Shown here in pieces: positions 34,329 to 42,933 of a stretch of DNA of 64,000 bases (its first letter is position 1; each line of letters begins with the position of its first letter). The notes beneath the pieces are model-generated. The model was not told the origin of the DNA, searched no databases, and was given only the letters and a program-made list of their open reading frames with translations. Origin of the DNA: JAPOUP01 sp965221405 (GTDB taxonomy: Bacteria; Pseudomonadota; Alphaproteobacteria; Rhodobacterales; Rhodobacteraceae); contig CBDCSE010000002.1 in the NCBI GenBank assembly GCA_965221405.1, forward strand, positions 124,001-188,000. Direction: 5' to 3'. A program made the translations under genes and the position numbers.

Positions 34329-34600
34329 GTGATCAGGTCAACATTCAAGACGCCGCCGCGTCTAAGGGCGACGGGCACCGCGATCCGCACCGCCGCCGCA
34401 CTGGGTTCCGGACGCGAGGGGATTGTCGGAGCCGTCCAGTTAATGGAGAGGCGCGACTTCCGGAAGTCCATGACGTCCCATGCGGACCAACGCGTCTGTC
34501 AGGATGGCTACCATGCCCACTCGGAAGCGGATCCGCTCTATTGAAATTCACGGCCGATGCCGTCAACGGATTCCTTCCGCTGTCGTTCAGGGAGAATGGA
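34329..34600 (+). pseudogene. MqsR-type toxin remnant
   Basis: The plus strand encodes PRLRATGTAIRTAAALGSG, EGIVGAVQLMERRDFRKSMT and SHADQRVCQDGYHAHSEADP. After a one-base frame change near 34,545 it continues LKFTADAVNGFLPLSFREN. This is the MqsR core, a RelE-like mRNA interferase that cleaves at GCU. The conserved 'KSMTxxADHRxWQDVYH' block is recognisable but altered (H to Q, W to C). The N-terminus is lost and a C20 run lies just before it. The toxin is almost certainly not made. The antitoxin remnant follows immediately, so this was an mqsRA operon. Confidence 0.65.
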
Positions 34601-35047
34601 ATGGGTAGTCCTGTCTACCCGGAAACAGGTGTGCCGATGTATCGCAGCGCCATGTCCCATGACGATCGCCTAAAAGAGTTAGTCGGTCACAATTGACATG
34701 CCGGCAGGTCCTGTGACGCGAGCGGGGATAGCGTCCACGACCGATATGACATGAAGGTCTCCGACAGGGCGCTCACCGCCCTCAGGGCGAAAGTCGAGGA
34801 TCGCCTTGCCCCCACAGGCATTCACACGGATCCGTAGGCGCCTCGGTCTTTTACAGAAGGCGGCGGGACGGCTGGCCGGTGGCGGCCCGAACGCATTCCA
34901 GAAATATGAGAGCGGCGATGTCCTCGTGAGCGGTGCACTCCTGTTACTGGAACGGGATCCAGGTGGTCTGGAGATGCCCCGTAACCGGAACGGGCTGATC
35001 AAGGGTCATTCATCGTCTTCGCCCCCCCCCCCTCCAGACTCAGCATA
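34601..35047 (+). pseudogene. MqsA-type antitoxin remnant
   Basis: From ATG 34,601 the sequence reads MGSPVYPETGVPMYRSAM, the MqsA N-terminus with the first zinc Cys changed to Tyr. It then shifts frame to a degraded second zinc knuckle (CDASGDSVHDRYDMKVSDRA). A further shift leads to the C-terminal helix-turn-helix (RRRLGLLQKAAGRLAGGGPN, then AFQKYESGDVLVSGA). MqsA binds MqsR and represses the operon. Two frameshifts and lost cysteines show it is dead. The last codons run into a C11 tract and an unconserved tail. The minus-strand frames over this region are antisense artefacts. Confidence 0.65.
35022..35032. repeat. C11 homopolymer tract at the 3' end of the mqsA relic
   Basis: Eleven C between GTCTTCG and TCCAGACTC. 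It lies in the unconserved tail of the antitoxin relic. Together with the C20 run 5' of the toxin relic, it brackets the decayed mqsRA module. Confidence 0.9.
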
Positions 35048-35190
35048 AACGAACCGAAGCCAGATATGACCACTGCCGTTAAGCGAAACTTCAGGGAGAG
35101 CGGAACAGGACCGGATGTGGATTTTCATCGAAATCGGACATTCGTCCTCGGAAACACCGAATTCAGGCGCAGCTCCATAAAGGGCCACGC

Positions 35191-37554
35191 TCACGCACGC
35201 CGGGCGATGAAGTTCGCCATGAGTCGAAAGGCACCGGGTACAAGCTTTTCCATCTGATGGTGAAGAATGAGAGACGTATGTATATGGCGCCCCTCTCCTA
35301 TATCCGCGACCAGGAGAGATCCGGTCAATGGAGCCTCACCTGGATCGGACATGGAGAGGAGTGGCGTGTAGGCGGGATCCCAGCTCCGCGCGAAATAGAG
35401 TCCGCGCTCCTTGACCCAGCCGTCCCAGTCCTCGGATCCTATGTGATTGGGTGTCTCAAGTATCGGATGGTCGGCGATCCTCGTTACCGGTGCGCACGCG
35501 TCCGTGACACGCCAGCGAAACGACGGCTGTCCGATCTCAAGGCGGCGGGGAGGGATTCTATCGGGAATCCAATTGTCCCAGGGGCGGTGGTAGAGCGTCA
35601 CGAGCGTCCCGCCAGCACCGACCCAACGGTGCAGCGTCGGCATCGCATTCGCCAAATGCGGGTGGAGGCGCATGGCGAAAATTCCAACCACAATCGCGTC
35701 ATAAGCGGAGAGTGCGCTCTCACTTGTAAACTCTTCATCACCGACGCAGGATATATCCGCACCCATCGCCGCCAACCAATGGTCAACCCGGTCGTTCCCG
35801 GCTCCAACATAGCCAATCCGGCCCGTCGGGACCGCCACATCAAGCACGCGCACTCTTACGTTGGCAGGTCGTGCGCAAACGGTCGGCGCAATATGTTCGT
35901 GGTCGATGCGGCGGACAGAGTTGGCATGGCAATCGTTAACCCTTGCCGCGACACCGTAGATGCCGGCCGAGACGTCATCGGGGACGGTCAGTGTGAATCC
36001 CGATCGGGAACGTGACGCATGCCAGCCGTCAGGCATGTCGAAGTCAAGTGACGCATCCTTTGGGAATAGGTCTGAGACGGACATCTCGCACTCGCGCTTA
36101 CGTTTCGATGTATTCACAAGCAGCGCCCCGGGTTTGAGGGTAACACGACTGGGGGGAAGCACCACAGGATCGGTCTCAAGTGCGAGCGGAACATCTACGG
36201 TCAAGTCCTGGATCTCAACGGACGCGAGCATGCGCGGCGCATCGGGTGCGCACGGGTCGTAAAATGCCCTGTATGGATCATGAGGTGCACTTGCAGCGTC
36301 TATCGATAGGCTACGGCCCGACACTTCCCACCCTCGAGGCAAGTCCCATTTTATCTGCGCCACATTCGCGACGCCCCTCTCGAGCTCGACGGACAGGGGG
36401 CTTGTTTCGCCCACTTCCATGAATCTCGTGCCGATGGCTGTCAGCGCCTGAATGCCCAAGGCAAGGCGAAGGACATTTGCCAGCTGGTTTTCCTTGGTCT
36501 CCAGCCTGTGGAGCACTTCTTCGGCCACGGCGACCGGACAGGCATCCCGAGCGTTGCGCAACCACCTGAGCGCATCAGCCGAGGCGGCAGCGACAGCGAT
36601 GAAATCCGGAAATGCGTCGATCGCGCGCCTGGTCGCGGCATGGGCCGCGCGGAGGGGCATTGCGATGGTTTCGGCCCCGGTGAGATCCGCAAGATCGGAG
36701 AGGGTTTCCGGAAGGCCGGCCCGGAGCGAGGTGTCGGGACCTTCGACATGGCTGACCGACAGGTGCAATGGCCAATCGCGTCGTCCACCGATAGATGCCC
36801 AGTGTCCCATGCCCTGCGTGCGGTGAAAGGCACGGGATTGTTGACCGATCCGCTCCCAGGTCCAGCCACTCATTGGCTCCAGATCGGTGCCGAGGACCGT
36901 GAGTGTCGCCCTAGGTGCCGGCACTTCGTCATCATAGGAGCGGCCGGCTCCCGACCATGCCGGTAAATAAAGTTTCTTGACCTGCCAGGGCGGCAGGCCC
37001 GTCCGGAGATCTGGATCGGCGGCGGCTGACATGACAGACTGCGCCGCCTCCGTCATCGCCCGGTGGTGACCGTGCTGTCCCGGCACATCGAGGAAGGTGG
37101 GGCAGATAATGTCCGGGCGCTCCGTGCGGACAATCTCGGCAAATCTATGGACCGTCCGATCCCGCCCCCACCGCATAAGTGTCTCATCGCCGCTTTTCGA
37201 GAATCCGAAATCTGTGATCGAGTCTTCGGGATGTGTCGAATGCCAGTAGAGACGCATTCCGAGAACATCCGCCGCATGTTCCATCTCACGTGTCCGGAGC
37301 GCACCGAGATCCCGGCCCTCCTCACTTCCGATGTCATTCTGTCCACCCTCGCCGCGGGTTGAGCAGGCATACGAGATATTTATCCCGTCCCGAAGCGCGA
37401 GAGCGGCAAGCATGTCAGAGATTTCGTCATCGGGGTGTGCGCCGGTCTGCATAAAGCGCAGCACGCTTTTGAGTGGACGGAGCGCCCACCACAGCTCCAT
37501 AAGCCGTGGCCGCGTCCGGTCTTCGCAGAGGCGTATTTGATCTGGCGTCGGCAT
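35191..37554 (-). CDS. PIG-L/LmbE-family deacetylase with large C-terminal extension
   Basis: This 787-residue protein begins at ATG 37,554; a GTG 12 nt upstream is an alternative. Residues 36-230 form a PIG-L zinc-dependent N-deacetylase: TGAHPDDE (39-44 with zinc ligands His40 and Asp43), STRGEGGQND, LGALRTREMEHAADVLG and the third ligand in VPGQHGHHRAMTEA. Most family members are 220-300 residues. Here about 550 more residues follow, with a beta-rich middle and a ThuA/glutamine-amidotransferase-like segment (VRVLDVAVPTGRIGYVGAGN, LSAYDAIVVGIFA) at about 570-780. Substrates are typically N-acetylated sugars. No signal peptide is visible. It lies near the ABC, lyase and E1 genes, suggesting a catabolic role. 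Confidence 0.8.
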   Translation of the reverse strand: MPTPDQIRLCEDRTRPRLMELWWALRPLKSVLRFMQTGAHPDDEISDMLAALALRDGINISYACSTRGEGGQNDIGSEEGRDLGALRTREMEHAADVLGMRLYWHSTHPEDSITDFGFSKSGDETLMRWGRDRTVHRFAEIVRTERPDIICPTFLDVPGQHGHHRAMTEAAQSVMSAAADPDLRTGLPPWQVKKLYLPAWSGAGRSYDDEVPAPRATLTVLGTDLEPMSGWTWERIGQQSRAFHRTQGMGHWASIGGRRDWPLHLSVSHVEGPDTSLRAGLPETLSDLADLTGAETIAMPLRAAHAATRRAIDAFPDFIAVAAASADALRWLRNARDACPVAVAEEVLHRLETKENQLANVLRLALGIQALTAIGTRFMEVGETSPLSVELERGVANVAQIKWDLPRGWEVSGRSLSIDAASAPHDPYRAFYDPCAPDAPRMLASVEIQDLTVDVPLALETDPVVLPPSRVTLKPGALLVNTSKRKRECEMSVSDLFPKDASLDFDMPDGWHASRSRSGFTLTVPDDVSAGIYGVAARVNDCHANSVRRIDHEHIAPTVCARPANVRVRVLDVAVPTGRIGYVGAGNDRVDHWLAAMGADISCVGDEEFTSESALSAYDAIVVGIFAMRLHPHLANAMPTLHRWVGAGGTLVTLYHRPWDNWIPDRIPPRRLEIGQPSFRWRVTDACAPVTRIADHPILETPNHIGSEDWDGWVKERGLYFARSWDPAYTPLLSMSDPGEAPLTGSLLVADIGEGRHIHTSLILHHQMEKLVPGAFRLMANFIARRA

Positions 37555-37952
37555 TTCACGTTCCACTCCCGGGCCACGATAGCATCCTCAGGCATCGCCT
37601 GCTCGACCGTGGTCTTGGACCGGCTCGCCCGGAACAGGCGCTTTGGCTTGAACGCCTCGACGAACCGTTCGTCACCGATGATCTCGGTGGCGGAATCAGT
37701 CGGTCGCCGCTGGAACGGCGGATCGGAAAATGGCTCACTAGGGCTCTGAAGGAGGCGGACGGACCCGCCTGCTCCGAAATCGTGCGACTTCACGGTCCCT
37801 GCCAGATGATCCGGCAGGTCCGGCAGGGACGAGCCGCGAGGTGGCCAGCGGTCCCGACAGCACTGCAAGTACCGGCCCGGAGCGCGTTAAGGAGCGGGCC
37901 CGTCCGGGAACCGTAGGCGCGATGCGCAGGAAAGTCTGCCTGACGGACGCAG
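37555..37952. other. Gap upstream of the PIG-L gene
   Basis: About 400 bp. Both strands have open frames of 60-160 codons but none shows known motifs or a convincing ribosome binding site. The PIG-L promoter should lie in the part near 37,560-37,700. Confidence 0.4.
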
Positions 37953-38675
37953 TCATTCGCAGACGTATATATCGCTCTTCAGCCTCACTTTAGCCGGTTC
38001 CCACCATTGCAGGTCCATGGCGATGTGAAACCCGGTGTCACCAGTGCCGACCCAGAATCCGTCGTTCCAGGGCCGCGCCACGGCTGGCTATGCCGCCCGG
38101 AACATTGATCTCCCGGACGTCGCGGATGCACGGTCCGCTGCGGGAACGGGAGTGCATGTTCGGAAGACTGGTCCCATCCACATGCCGGTTTTCAAATCCG
38201 TTTTCTCACGGCACGAACGGCATCCCGCCGGTCGGTCTGGTGAGGCCTTGCATGCATGTCCTGCTTTCCCCGTCCGTTGCACGCGCCGCCTGGCAGTAGG
38301 GCCTCCACTGTATCGTCGTCCCTCGCCTCGACGGTGAAGGTCCGCTTATCGATGAGGTTCATGCCCGCCGTCCCCCGGTTGCTAATGCGCGTGGTGATCG
38401 TCATCCTCTGCAGGCTCCTGCCCACATTGTGGCAGTTGTTGTCCTTGCTGGCCTTTCTGGCACCGAAGAAGAGGATCCCGCATCCGGTGTCCCCTGCCCT
38501 TCCCGGTCATCGCGTCCCCGTTGGCGAAGCTGTCTTTTTCCGAAAGACTGCCCCGGAAATCGGTTGTGTCAAAGCTTCTCCCGGACGGGTCGCTGATGCT
38601 GGTCCACGGCTGGTAGGCGGCCATGCCCGTGATGCCGGAGCATCTGTACGTCAGATGGTCTTTCTCCTTTTCGTG
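37953..38675 (-). pseudogene. Possible degenerate secreted-protein gene
   Basis: Downstream of the secreted protein gene at 38.7-39.3 kb, protein-like segments occur on the same strand in different frames. They are LTYRCSGITGMAAYQPWTSI with SGRSFDTTDFRGSLSEKDSF, then GTAGMNLIDKRTFTVEARDD, and finally NDGFWVGTGDTGFHIAMDLQ with a tail ending in Cys and a stop at 37,953. An AAAAGGAG site lies just before the first segment, but the triplet at the right spacing is ATC. Two or more frameshifts would be needed. It may be a decayed relative of the cysteine-containing secreted proteins; homology was not established. Confidence 0.3.
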
Positions 38676-38687
38676 AGCTGCGTGGGA

Positions 38688-39272
38688 TCAGTTCATCACC
38701 GGCGTGGTGTCTAAACTGCCGACGCTGGCCTCGGGCGAACCCGTGTATTCTCCCTTCCCGCACGGATCGACCCGCACTGTCTCATAGGTGCCGTCCCGGT
38801 TGTAGCTGCGGCTGTCATAGCCGTAGCGCCGGTTGACGTCATCGACGAAGTCATCGTCCCATTTAGTAAACGTGATGGCCGTGATCTTCAGGGTGACTGT
38901 TGTCTGGGTGTTTCCCATGGACATGGCGGGCCGGGCGGGTAAATGTCGGATCTCGTAGTTCACTGGGCCGCTCTCCGCGCTCCCGCAGGGAATGGTCGTC
39001 CGCCCGCGGCGCAGAAACTGGCCCAGGTTGGGGGGACAGCGGCCATCCTCGCAGGCGAACTCCCAGCGGATGTCCACGGAGCCGCTCACGATGTCGGTGA
39101 AGCCTTCCGTATGGACCCGGCACACGACATGCCCGCCGTAGGGCACATCCCAGCAGTCAACAATGATGGCAGGAAAGGGGGAAGGATCCTGCGCCACCGC
39201 CTGCCCCCCCCCCCCCCCCCCGAAAGCGAGGGCCAGCGCGGTAAGTCCTGCCAGCCGCTTCATTCGTTTCAT
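38688..39272 (-). CDS. Short cysteine-containing secreted protein with poly-G tract in its signal peptide (reads ON)
   Basis: ATG 39,272 follows AGGGAG by 8 nt. The leader MKRMKRLAGLTALALAF runs into six Gly codons made of 18 consecutive G, then QAVAQ, so the homopolymer forms the end of the hydrophobic core just before a signal peptidase site (AVA-Q). The 18-nt run is in frame, giving a 194-residue product. The mature part (DPSPFPAIIVDCWDVPYGGH onward) is beta-rich with six cysteines, including GSVDIRWEFACEDGRCPPNL. It is not recognised. Loss or gain of one G would stop translation. It is one of three unrelated secreted proteins here with a C/G run in the leader. Confidence 0.75.
   Translation of the reverse strand: MKRMKRLAGLTALALAFGGGGGGQAVAQDPSPFPAIIVDCWDVPYGGHVVCRVHTEGFTDIVSGSVDIRWEFACEDGRCPPNLGQFLRRGRTTIPCGSAESGPVNYEIRHLPARPAMSMGNTQTTVTLKITAITFTKWDDDFVDDVNRRYGYDSRSYNRDGTYETVRVDPCGKGEYTGSPEASVGSLDTTPVMN
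39204..39221. repeat. C18 (G18 on coding strand) tract in signal peptide
   Basis: Eighteen C on the plus strand form six Gly codons at the end of the signal-peptide core of the 38,688-39,272 gene. At 18 nt the tract is in frame. Confidence 0.95.
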
Positions 39273-39628
39273 CGTATCTCTCCCTAATATGCGGGCCACA
39301 AGCCACAAGGTCATTGCGCATTGCCCTGATCGCGGATACGCTCTGCATGAACGGGTATGGCCCCCATCATTAGCGCGGCCGTGAGTATTCCGTCTGTGAA
39401 TGTGCCATATCCTCCCCGGTTGCAAGGCGGAATCGAACCGGTAACGAAAACATCGGTTCCGGGCGCAGCAAGGATCGGATACCCTGGCTTCGCGGCGGCG
39501 ACTCACCTGATGTGACTGGCGGGGTCACGGCAATATGATTGTCAGCGGGCCCCAACAGTTAAATGGGTTCGCAGCCTGTCTGGCAGGGTGATCGGCATGA
39601 TCCATACACGACCCCAAGGAGAAACGAT
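39273..39628. other. Divergent promoter region
   Basis: About 350 bp between the divergent secreted-protein and binding-protein genes. It should contain both promoters. AAGGAG at 39,616 is the binding-protein ribosome binding site. A stretch near 39,420-39,470 contains CCGGTAACGAAAACATCGGTTCCGG with partial dyad symmetry; nothing else stands out. Confidence 0.45.
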
Positions 39629-40891
39629 ATGTGCTTCAATAGACTCAGGGCGATTGCATTCGCAACAGCCACCGGTACCTTAGCGACCTTTTCCACGGCA
39701 ACCAACGCCGTGGAGATCGAATACTGGCAATATTTCTTCGACGCCCGCGTCACGGCCATGGAACAGTTGATCGAAAAATTCGAGACGGCGAATCCGGGCA
39801 CAACCGTCAGGATGACGCACTTCCCGTACGCCGACTACCGCACCAAGGTTGCCGCAGCGATCCCCTCCGGAGAGGGACCTGACGTCGTCCAGCTGTTCTA
39901 TGGGTGGCTGAATGACTACAAGGCGGCGAATCTCATCCAGCCCCTGCCATCTTCCGAATTCCCGTCAGACCGGATCGACGCGGCGTTCTTCCCCATGGTG
40001 AGCGCGATGCGCGAAGGCGACAGTTACTGGGCGCTTCCGACCGCTGTCCGATCGCTCGCGCTGTTCTACAATACCCGGCTTTTCGAGGACGCGGGGATCG
40101 AAGGTCCGCCCGAGACCCTCGATGAACTGGTCGAGATCGGACGCAAGCTCACCAGGCGTGACGGCGCCGGCAACATCATACAGGCCGGACTGACCATGGG
40201 AATGACGGCGCAGGACCACCATTGGTTCCGCGAAGGCCTCGTCAGGCAGTTCGGCGGCGAGCCGTATCTCGACGATTACAGAACCGTAAACTACAACTCT
40301 GAAGCCGGTCTGAAAGCGATGGAGTTTTACCTCGGCCTGGGTGCCGAGGACGGAATAGGGGCGTTTGGCTTCATGGACGAACCGCAGGCCGCCTTCAAGG
40401 CTGGTCTTGCCGGCATGCATATCGACGGATCCTTCCGGATCGGATCGCTGAACAAGACACGCGGACTCAAATGGGGCGTGACCGAACTGCCAGCGACGGC
40501 GGAGGGCACGCGCTCCAACTATTCATCTTACTGGGTCAATGCCATCACGTCGAAAGCGGAAGGCGAGAAATACGACGCCGCCGTCAGGTTCATGAAGTAT
40601 ATCACCTCAGACGAAGCGATGCAGATCTGGCTCGATGTCGTTGGTGAACTGCCGGCAAAGCCATCAGTGGGCCTGACGGAGGCAAACGCGAACGATCCGA
40701 TCTTCGGCCCGTTCATCCGCGGTCTCGAGTACGCAAACACGACGAAATTCGTCAACGAAAGCGCCCAGCGCCAGATAATGATCGACCTGGTCGAGCGGGT
40801 AAACCTGCAAGGCGTCTCGATCGAGGATGCCCTGACCGAGGCCGCAGCGGCGGAGCAGAAGCTCCTTGACGAGTATCACACCGCGAACTGA
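39629..40891 (+). CDS. Extracellular solute-binding protein (sugar-type, family 1)
   Basis: ATG 39,629 follows AAGGAG by 7 nt. A signal peptide (MCFNRLRAIAFATATGTLATFSTATNA) precedes a 390-residue mature protein beginning VEIEYWQYFFDARVTAMEQL. Typical family 1 blocks include PYADYRTKVAAAIPSGEGPD, VQLFYGWLNDY and the LALFYNTRLFEDAGIEGPPE hinge. It is first in an operon with two permeases, an argininosuccinate-lyase-family enzyme and an ATPase. The embedded lyase hints at an amino-acid-derived ligand, but the binding protein itself looks like the carbohydrate (CUT1) type. Confidence 0.9.
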   Translation: MCFNRLRAIAFATATGTLATFSTATNAVEIEYWQYFFDARVTAMEQLIEKFETANPGTTVRMTHFPYADYRTKVAAAIPSGEGPDVVQLFYGWLNDYKAANLIQPLPSSEFPSDRIDAAFFPMVSAMREGDSYWALPTAVRSLALFYNTRLFEDAGIEGPPETLDELVEIGRKLTRRDGAGNIIQAGLTMGMTAQDHHWFREGLVRQFGGEPYLDDYRTVNYNSEAGLKAMEFYLGLGAEDGIGAFGFMDEPQAAFKAGLAGMHIDGSFRIGSLNKTRGLKWGVTELPATAEGTRSNYSSYWVNAITSKAEGEKYDAAVRFMKYITSDEAMQIWLDVVGELPAKPSVGLTEANANDPIFGPFIRGLEYANTTKFVNESAQRQIMIDLVERVNLQGVSIEDALTEAAAAEQKLLDEYHTAN

Positions 40892-40950
40892 CCCTGTGCC
40901 CGGGCCGCGAGCCTGTCGCGGCCCGCCTTTCGGCCTTTCTGCGGCTACAT

Positions 40951-41838
40951 ATGTACAAACGGCTTTCGATCCGACAGAAACAGATCGTCTGGGCATGGGC
41001 CTTCCTCGCCATCCCAGTCCTCTTCTACGTCGTGATCCGGTTCTACCCAACCGGAAACGCGATGCTGATCTCGCTTCAGGAGTGGAATCTCCTGGGCGAC
41101 CGCGCCTGGGTCGGTTTGGCGAATTATGCGAAACTCTGGAACGATCCAGTGTTCTGGCAGGTCTTCCGGAACACCTTCGTGTACCTGTTGCTCGGCACGC
41201 CAGTTAGCCTCGTGCTCTCGTTTTTCGTGGCCTATCACCTCGACAGGACACGTTTCATGCACGGGTTCATCCGGATGCTTTACTTTCTGCCGTTCATGAC
41301 CAGCGCCGTCGCGATGGCCTGGGTATGGCGGTGGCTATACCAACCCGTCCCGATCGGCCTCTTCAATAACACCCTCGCACAGTTCGGCATTCCACAGATC
41401 GATTTTCTTCGCTCCACGACAAACGCGCTCCCGGCCATCCTCGCACCGGCGGTGTGGGCTGGCCTCGGTTTTCAGATCATCATTTTCATGGCCGGACTCC
41501 GTGCAATTCCGCAAAGCTACTATGAAGCTGCGCGTATTGACGGGGTATCGAAATGGACGGTTCTGTTCGAGATCACGATCCCGCTCCTGCGCCCGACAGT
41601 CGTGTTTCTCACGGTCTTCTCATCGATCGGGTTCCTGCGGATTTTCGATCAGGTCTACAACATGACCACGAACGATCCCGGGGGACCGCTTAACTCCACC
41701 AAGCCGATGGTCCTGATGATTTACCAAAGCGCGTTCACGGATTTCGAAATGGGCTACGCGGCGGCACAAACCGTCGTCCTGTTCGTGATCCTGCTTATGG
41801 TCTCACTGCTGCAGCTTTACCTTCTGAGAGACCGCTAG
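40951..41838 (+). CDS. ABC transporter permease, MalF/UgpA-like
   Basis: This 295-residue inner-membrane permease has six predicted helices, starting with IVWAWAFLAIPVLFYVVIRF. The EAA loop is YYEAARIDGVSKWTVLFEITIPLLRP, which docks to the ATPase. Length and helix pattern match CUT1 sugar permeases. It lies 59 nt downstream of the binding protein, and its stop overlaps the GTG start of the next permease by 1 nt. Confidence 0.92.
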   Translation: MYKRLSIRQKQIVWAWAFLAIPVLFYVVIRFYPTGNAMLISLQEWNLLGDRAWVGLANYAKLWNDPVFWQVFRNTFVYLLLGTPVSLVLSFFVAYHLDRTRFMHGFIRMLYFLPFMTSAVAMAWVWRWLYQPVPIGLFNNTLAQFGIPQIDFLRSTTNALPAILAPAVWAGLGFQIIIFMAGLRAIPQSYYEAARIDGVSKWTVLFEITIPLLRPTVVFLTVFSSIGFLRIFDQVYNMTTNDPGGPLNSTKPMVLMIYQSAFTDFEMGYAAAQTVVLFVILLMVSLLQLYLLRDR

Positions 41839-42716
41839 TGGCCGCGCTCGACGACATCCGGGCCTCGTCAGGGACCGTCTTTGAGAGACGCGTCACGCGG
41901 CGCAAGGCCAGTCTCGCGCAATCCATACGCTGGAGCATCCTGTTCTTCGGCGGCCTCCTGACAGTGATGCCCGTCGTCTACATGATATCGACGTCGCTCA
42001 AATGGCCACACGAGATCTATGACGTTTCGCTTATCCCCGAGGAACCCCATCTCGAAAATTACACGTTCGTGCTCGAAGACGGGCGGTTTTATGACTGGTT
42101 CGTGAATTCGCTTGTCATCGCGACGATTACTACGATCTCGAACGTGATCTTTGACAGCCTGGTCGGCTACACGCTTTGCAAGTTCCGTTTCCCGGGGCGC
42201 TATCTCGTCTTCATCGCCATCCTCTCGACACTGATGATCCCTACCGAAATGCTGGTCATCCCCTGGTACCTGATGAGCCAGTCCTTCGGCTGGCTCGACA
42301 CACATTGGGGCATTATGTTTCCGGGACTGATGACGGCATTCGGTACGTTCCTGATGAAGCAGTTCTTCGAAACCGTTCCCGACGACTTTATCGAGGCGGC
42401 GCGGGTCGACGGCCAGAACGAGCTCCAGATATGGTGGAGCGTCGCGATGCCCCTCGTCAAGCCAGCGCTCGCCGCTCTGGCGATATTCGTATTTCTGGGG
42501 AACTGGACCGCTTTCATCTGGCCACTTATTGTCACCAACTCCTGGGAAATGTACACACTCCCCGTCGGCCTCTCTACATTCGCCGATGAGGCTGACGTGG
42601 CATGGGAACTGGTGATGACAGGTGCCGCAATTTCAACGATTCCGACGCTCATCGTTTTCCTGATCCTCCAGCGCTTCATCATCCGCGGCGTGGTAATGGC
42701 CGGGCTGAAAGGGTGA
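41838..42716 (+). CDS. ABC transporter permease, MalG/UgpE-like
   Basis: This second permease has 292 residues starting at GTG 41,838, which shares its first base with the stop of the previous gene. It has six helices, beginning ILFFGGLLTVMPVVYMIST. The EAA loop reads FIEAARVDGQNELQIWWSVAMPLVKP and the C-terminus FIIRGVVMAGLKG is typical of MalG-like proteins. It is part of the operon feeding the lyase and ATPase genes downstream. Confidence 0.92.
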   Translation: MAALDDIRASSGTVFERRVTRRKASLAQSIRWSILFFGGLLTVMPVVYMISTSLKWPHEIYDVSLIPEEPHLENYTFVLEDGRFYDWFVNSLVIATITTISNVIFDSLVGYTLCKFRFPGRYLVFIAILSTLMIPTEMLVIPWYLMSQSFGWLDTHWGIMFPGLMTAFGTFLMKQFFETVPDDFIEAARVDGQNELQIWWSVAMPLVKPALAALAIFVFLGNWTAFIWPLIVTNSWEMYTLPVGLSTFADEADVAWELVMTGAAISTIPTLIVFLILQRFIIRGVVMAGLKG

Positions 42717-42933
42717 GGCCGGGTCGCGTCAATATCTGCCACCGGCACGGGAACGGTTCGACGCATCGGATTGGCGAACGGCTATGGAACGCCGTACATA
42801 TGGATACGCCCGCAAGAGACAGCGGAGCGCATTTCCGGCAACCTGCACAACACCGCAACGCTCTGGCCCGGCCGCCCTCGGTACGCAATGCCATGACGGG
42901 CGTCACGCGGACCTTGACTGGCGGCGGCGTGAA

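Noticed and set aside
34679..35002. Minus-strand frame over the mqsA relic with protein-like segments
   Set aside because: The plus strand encodes clear MqsA motifs across the same bases, so the minus-strand frame is antisense shadow.
39415..39445. tRNA-like T-arm (GGTTCGATTCC on the minus strand)
   Set aside because: The flanking bases do not pair into a 5-bp T stem and no anticodon arm or acceptor stem is present.
42784..42933. N-terminal extension of the lyase gene from an upstream ATG
   Set aside because: The extra 50 residues are basic and unlike the family N-terminus; the ATG at 42,934 starts just before homology.
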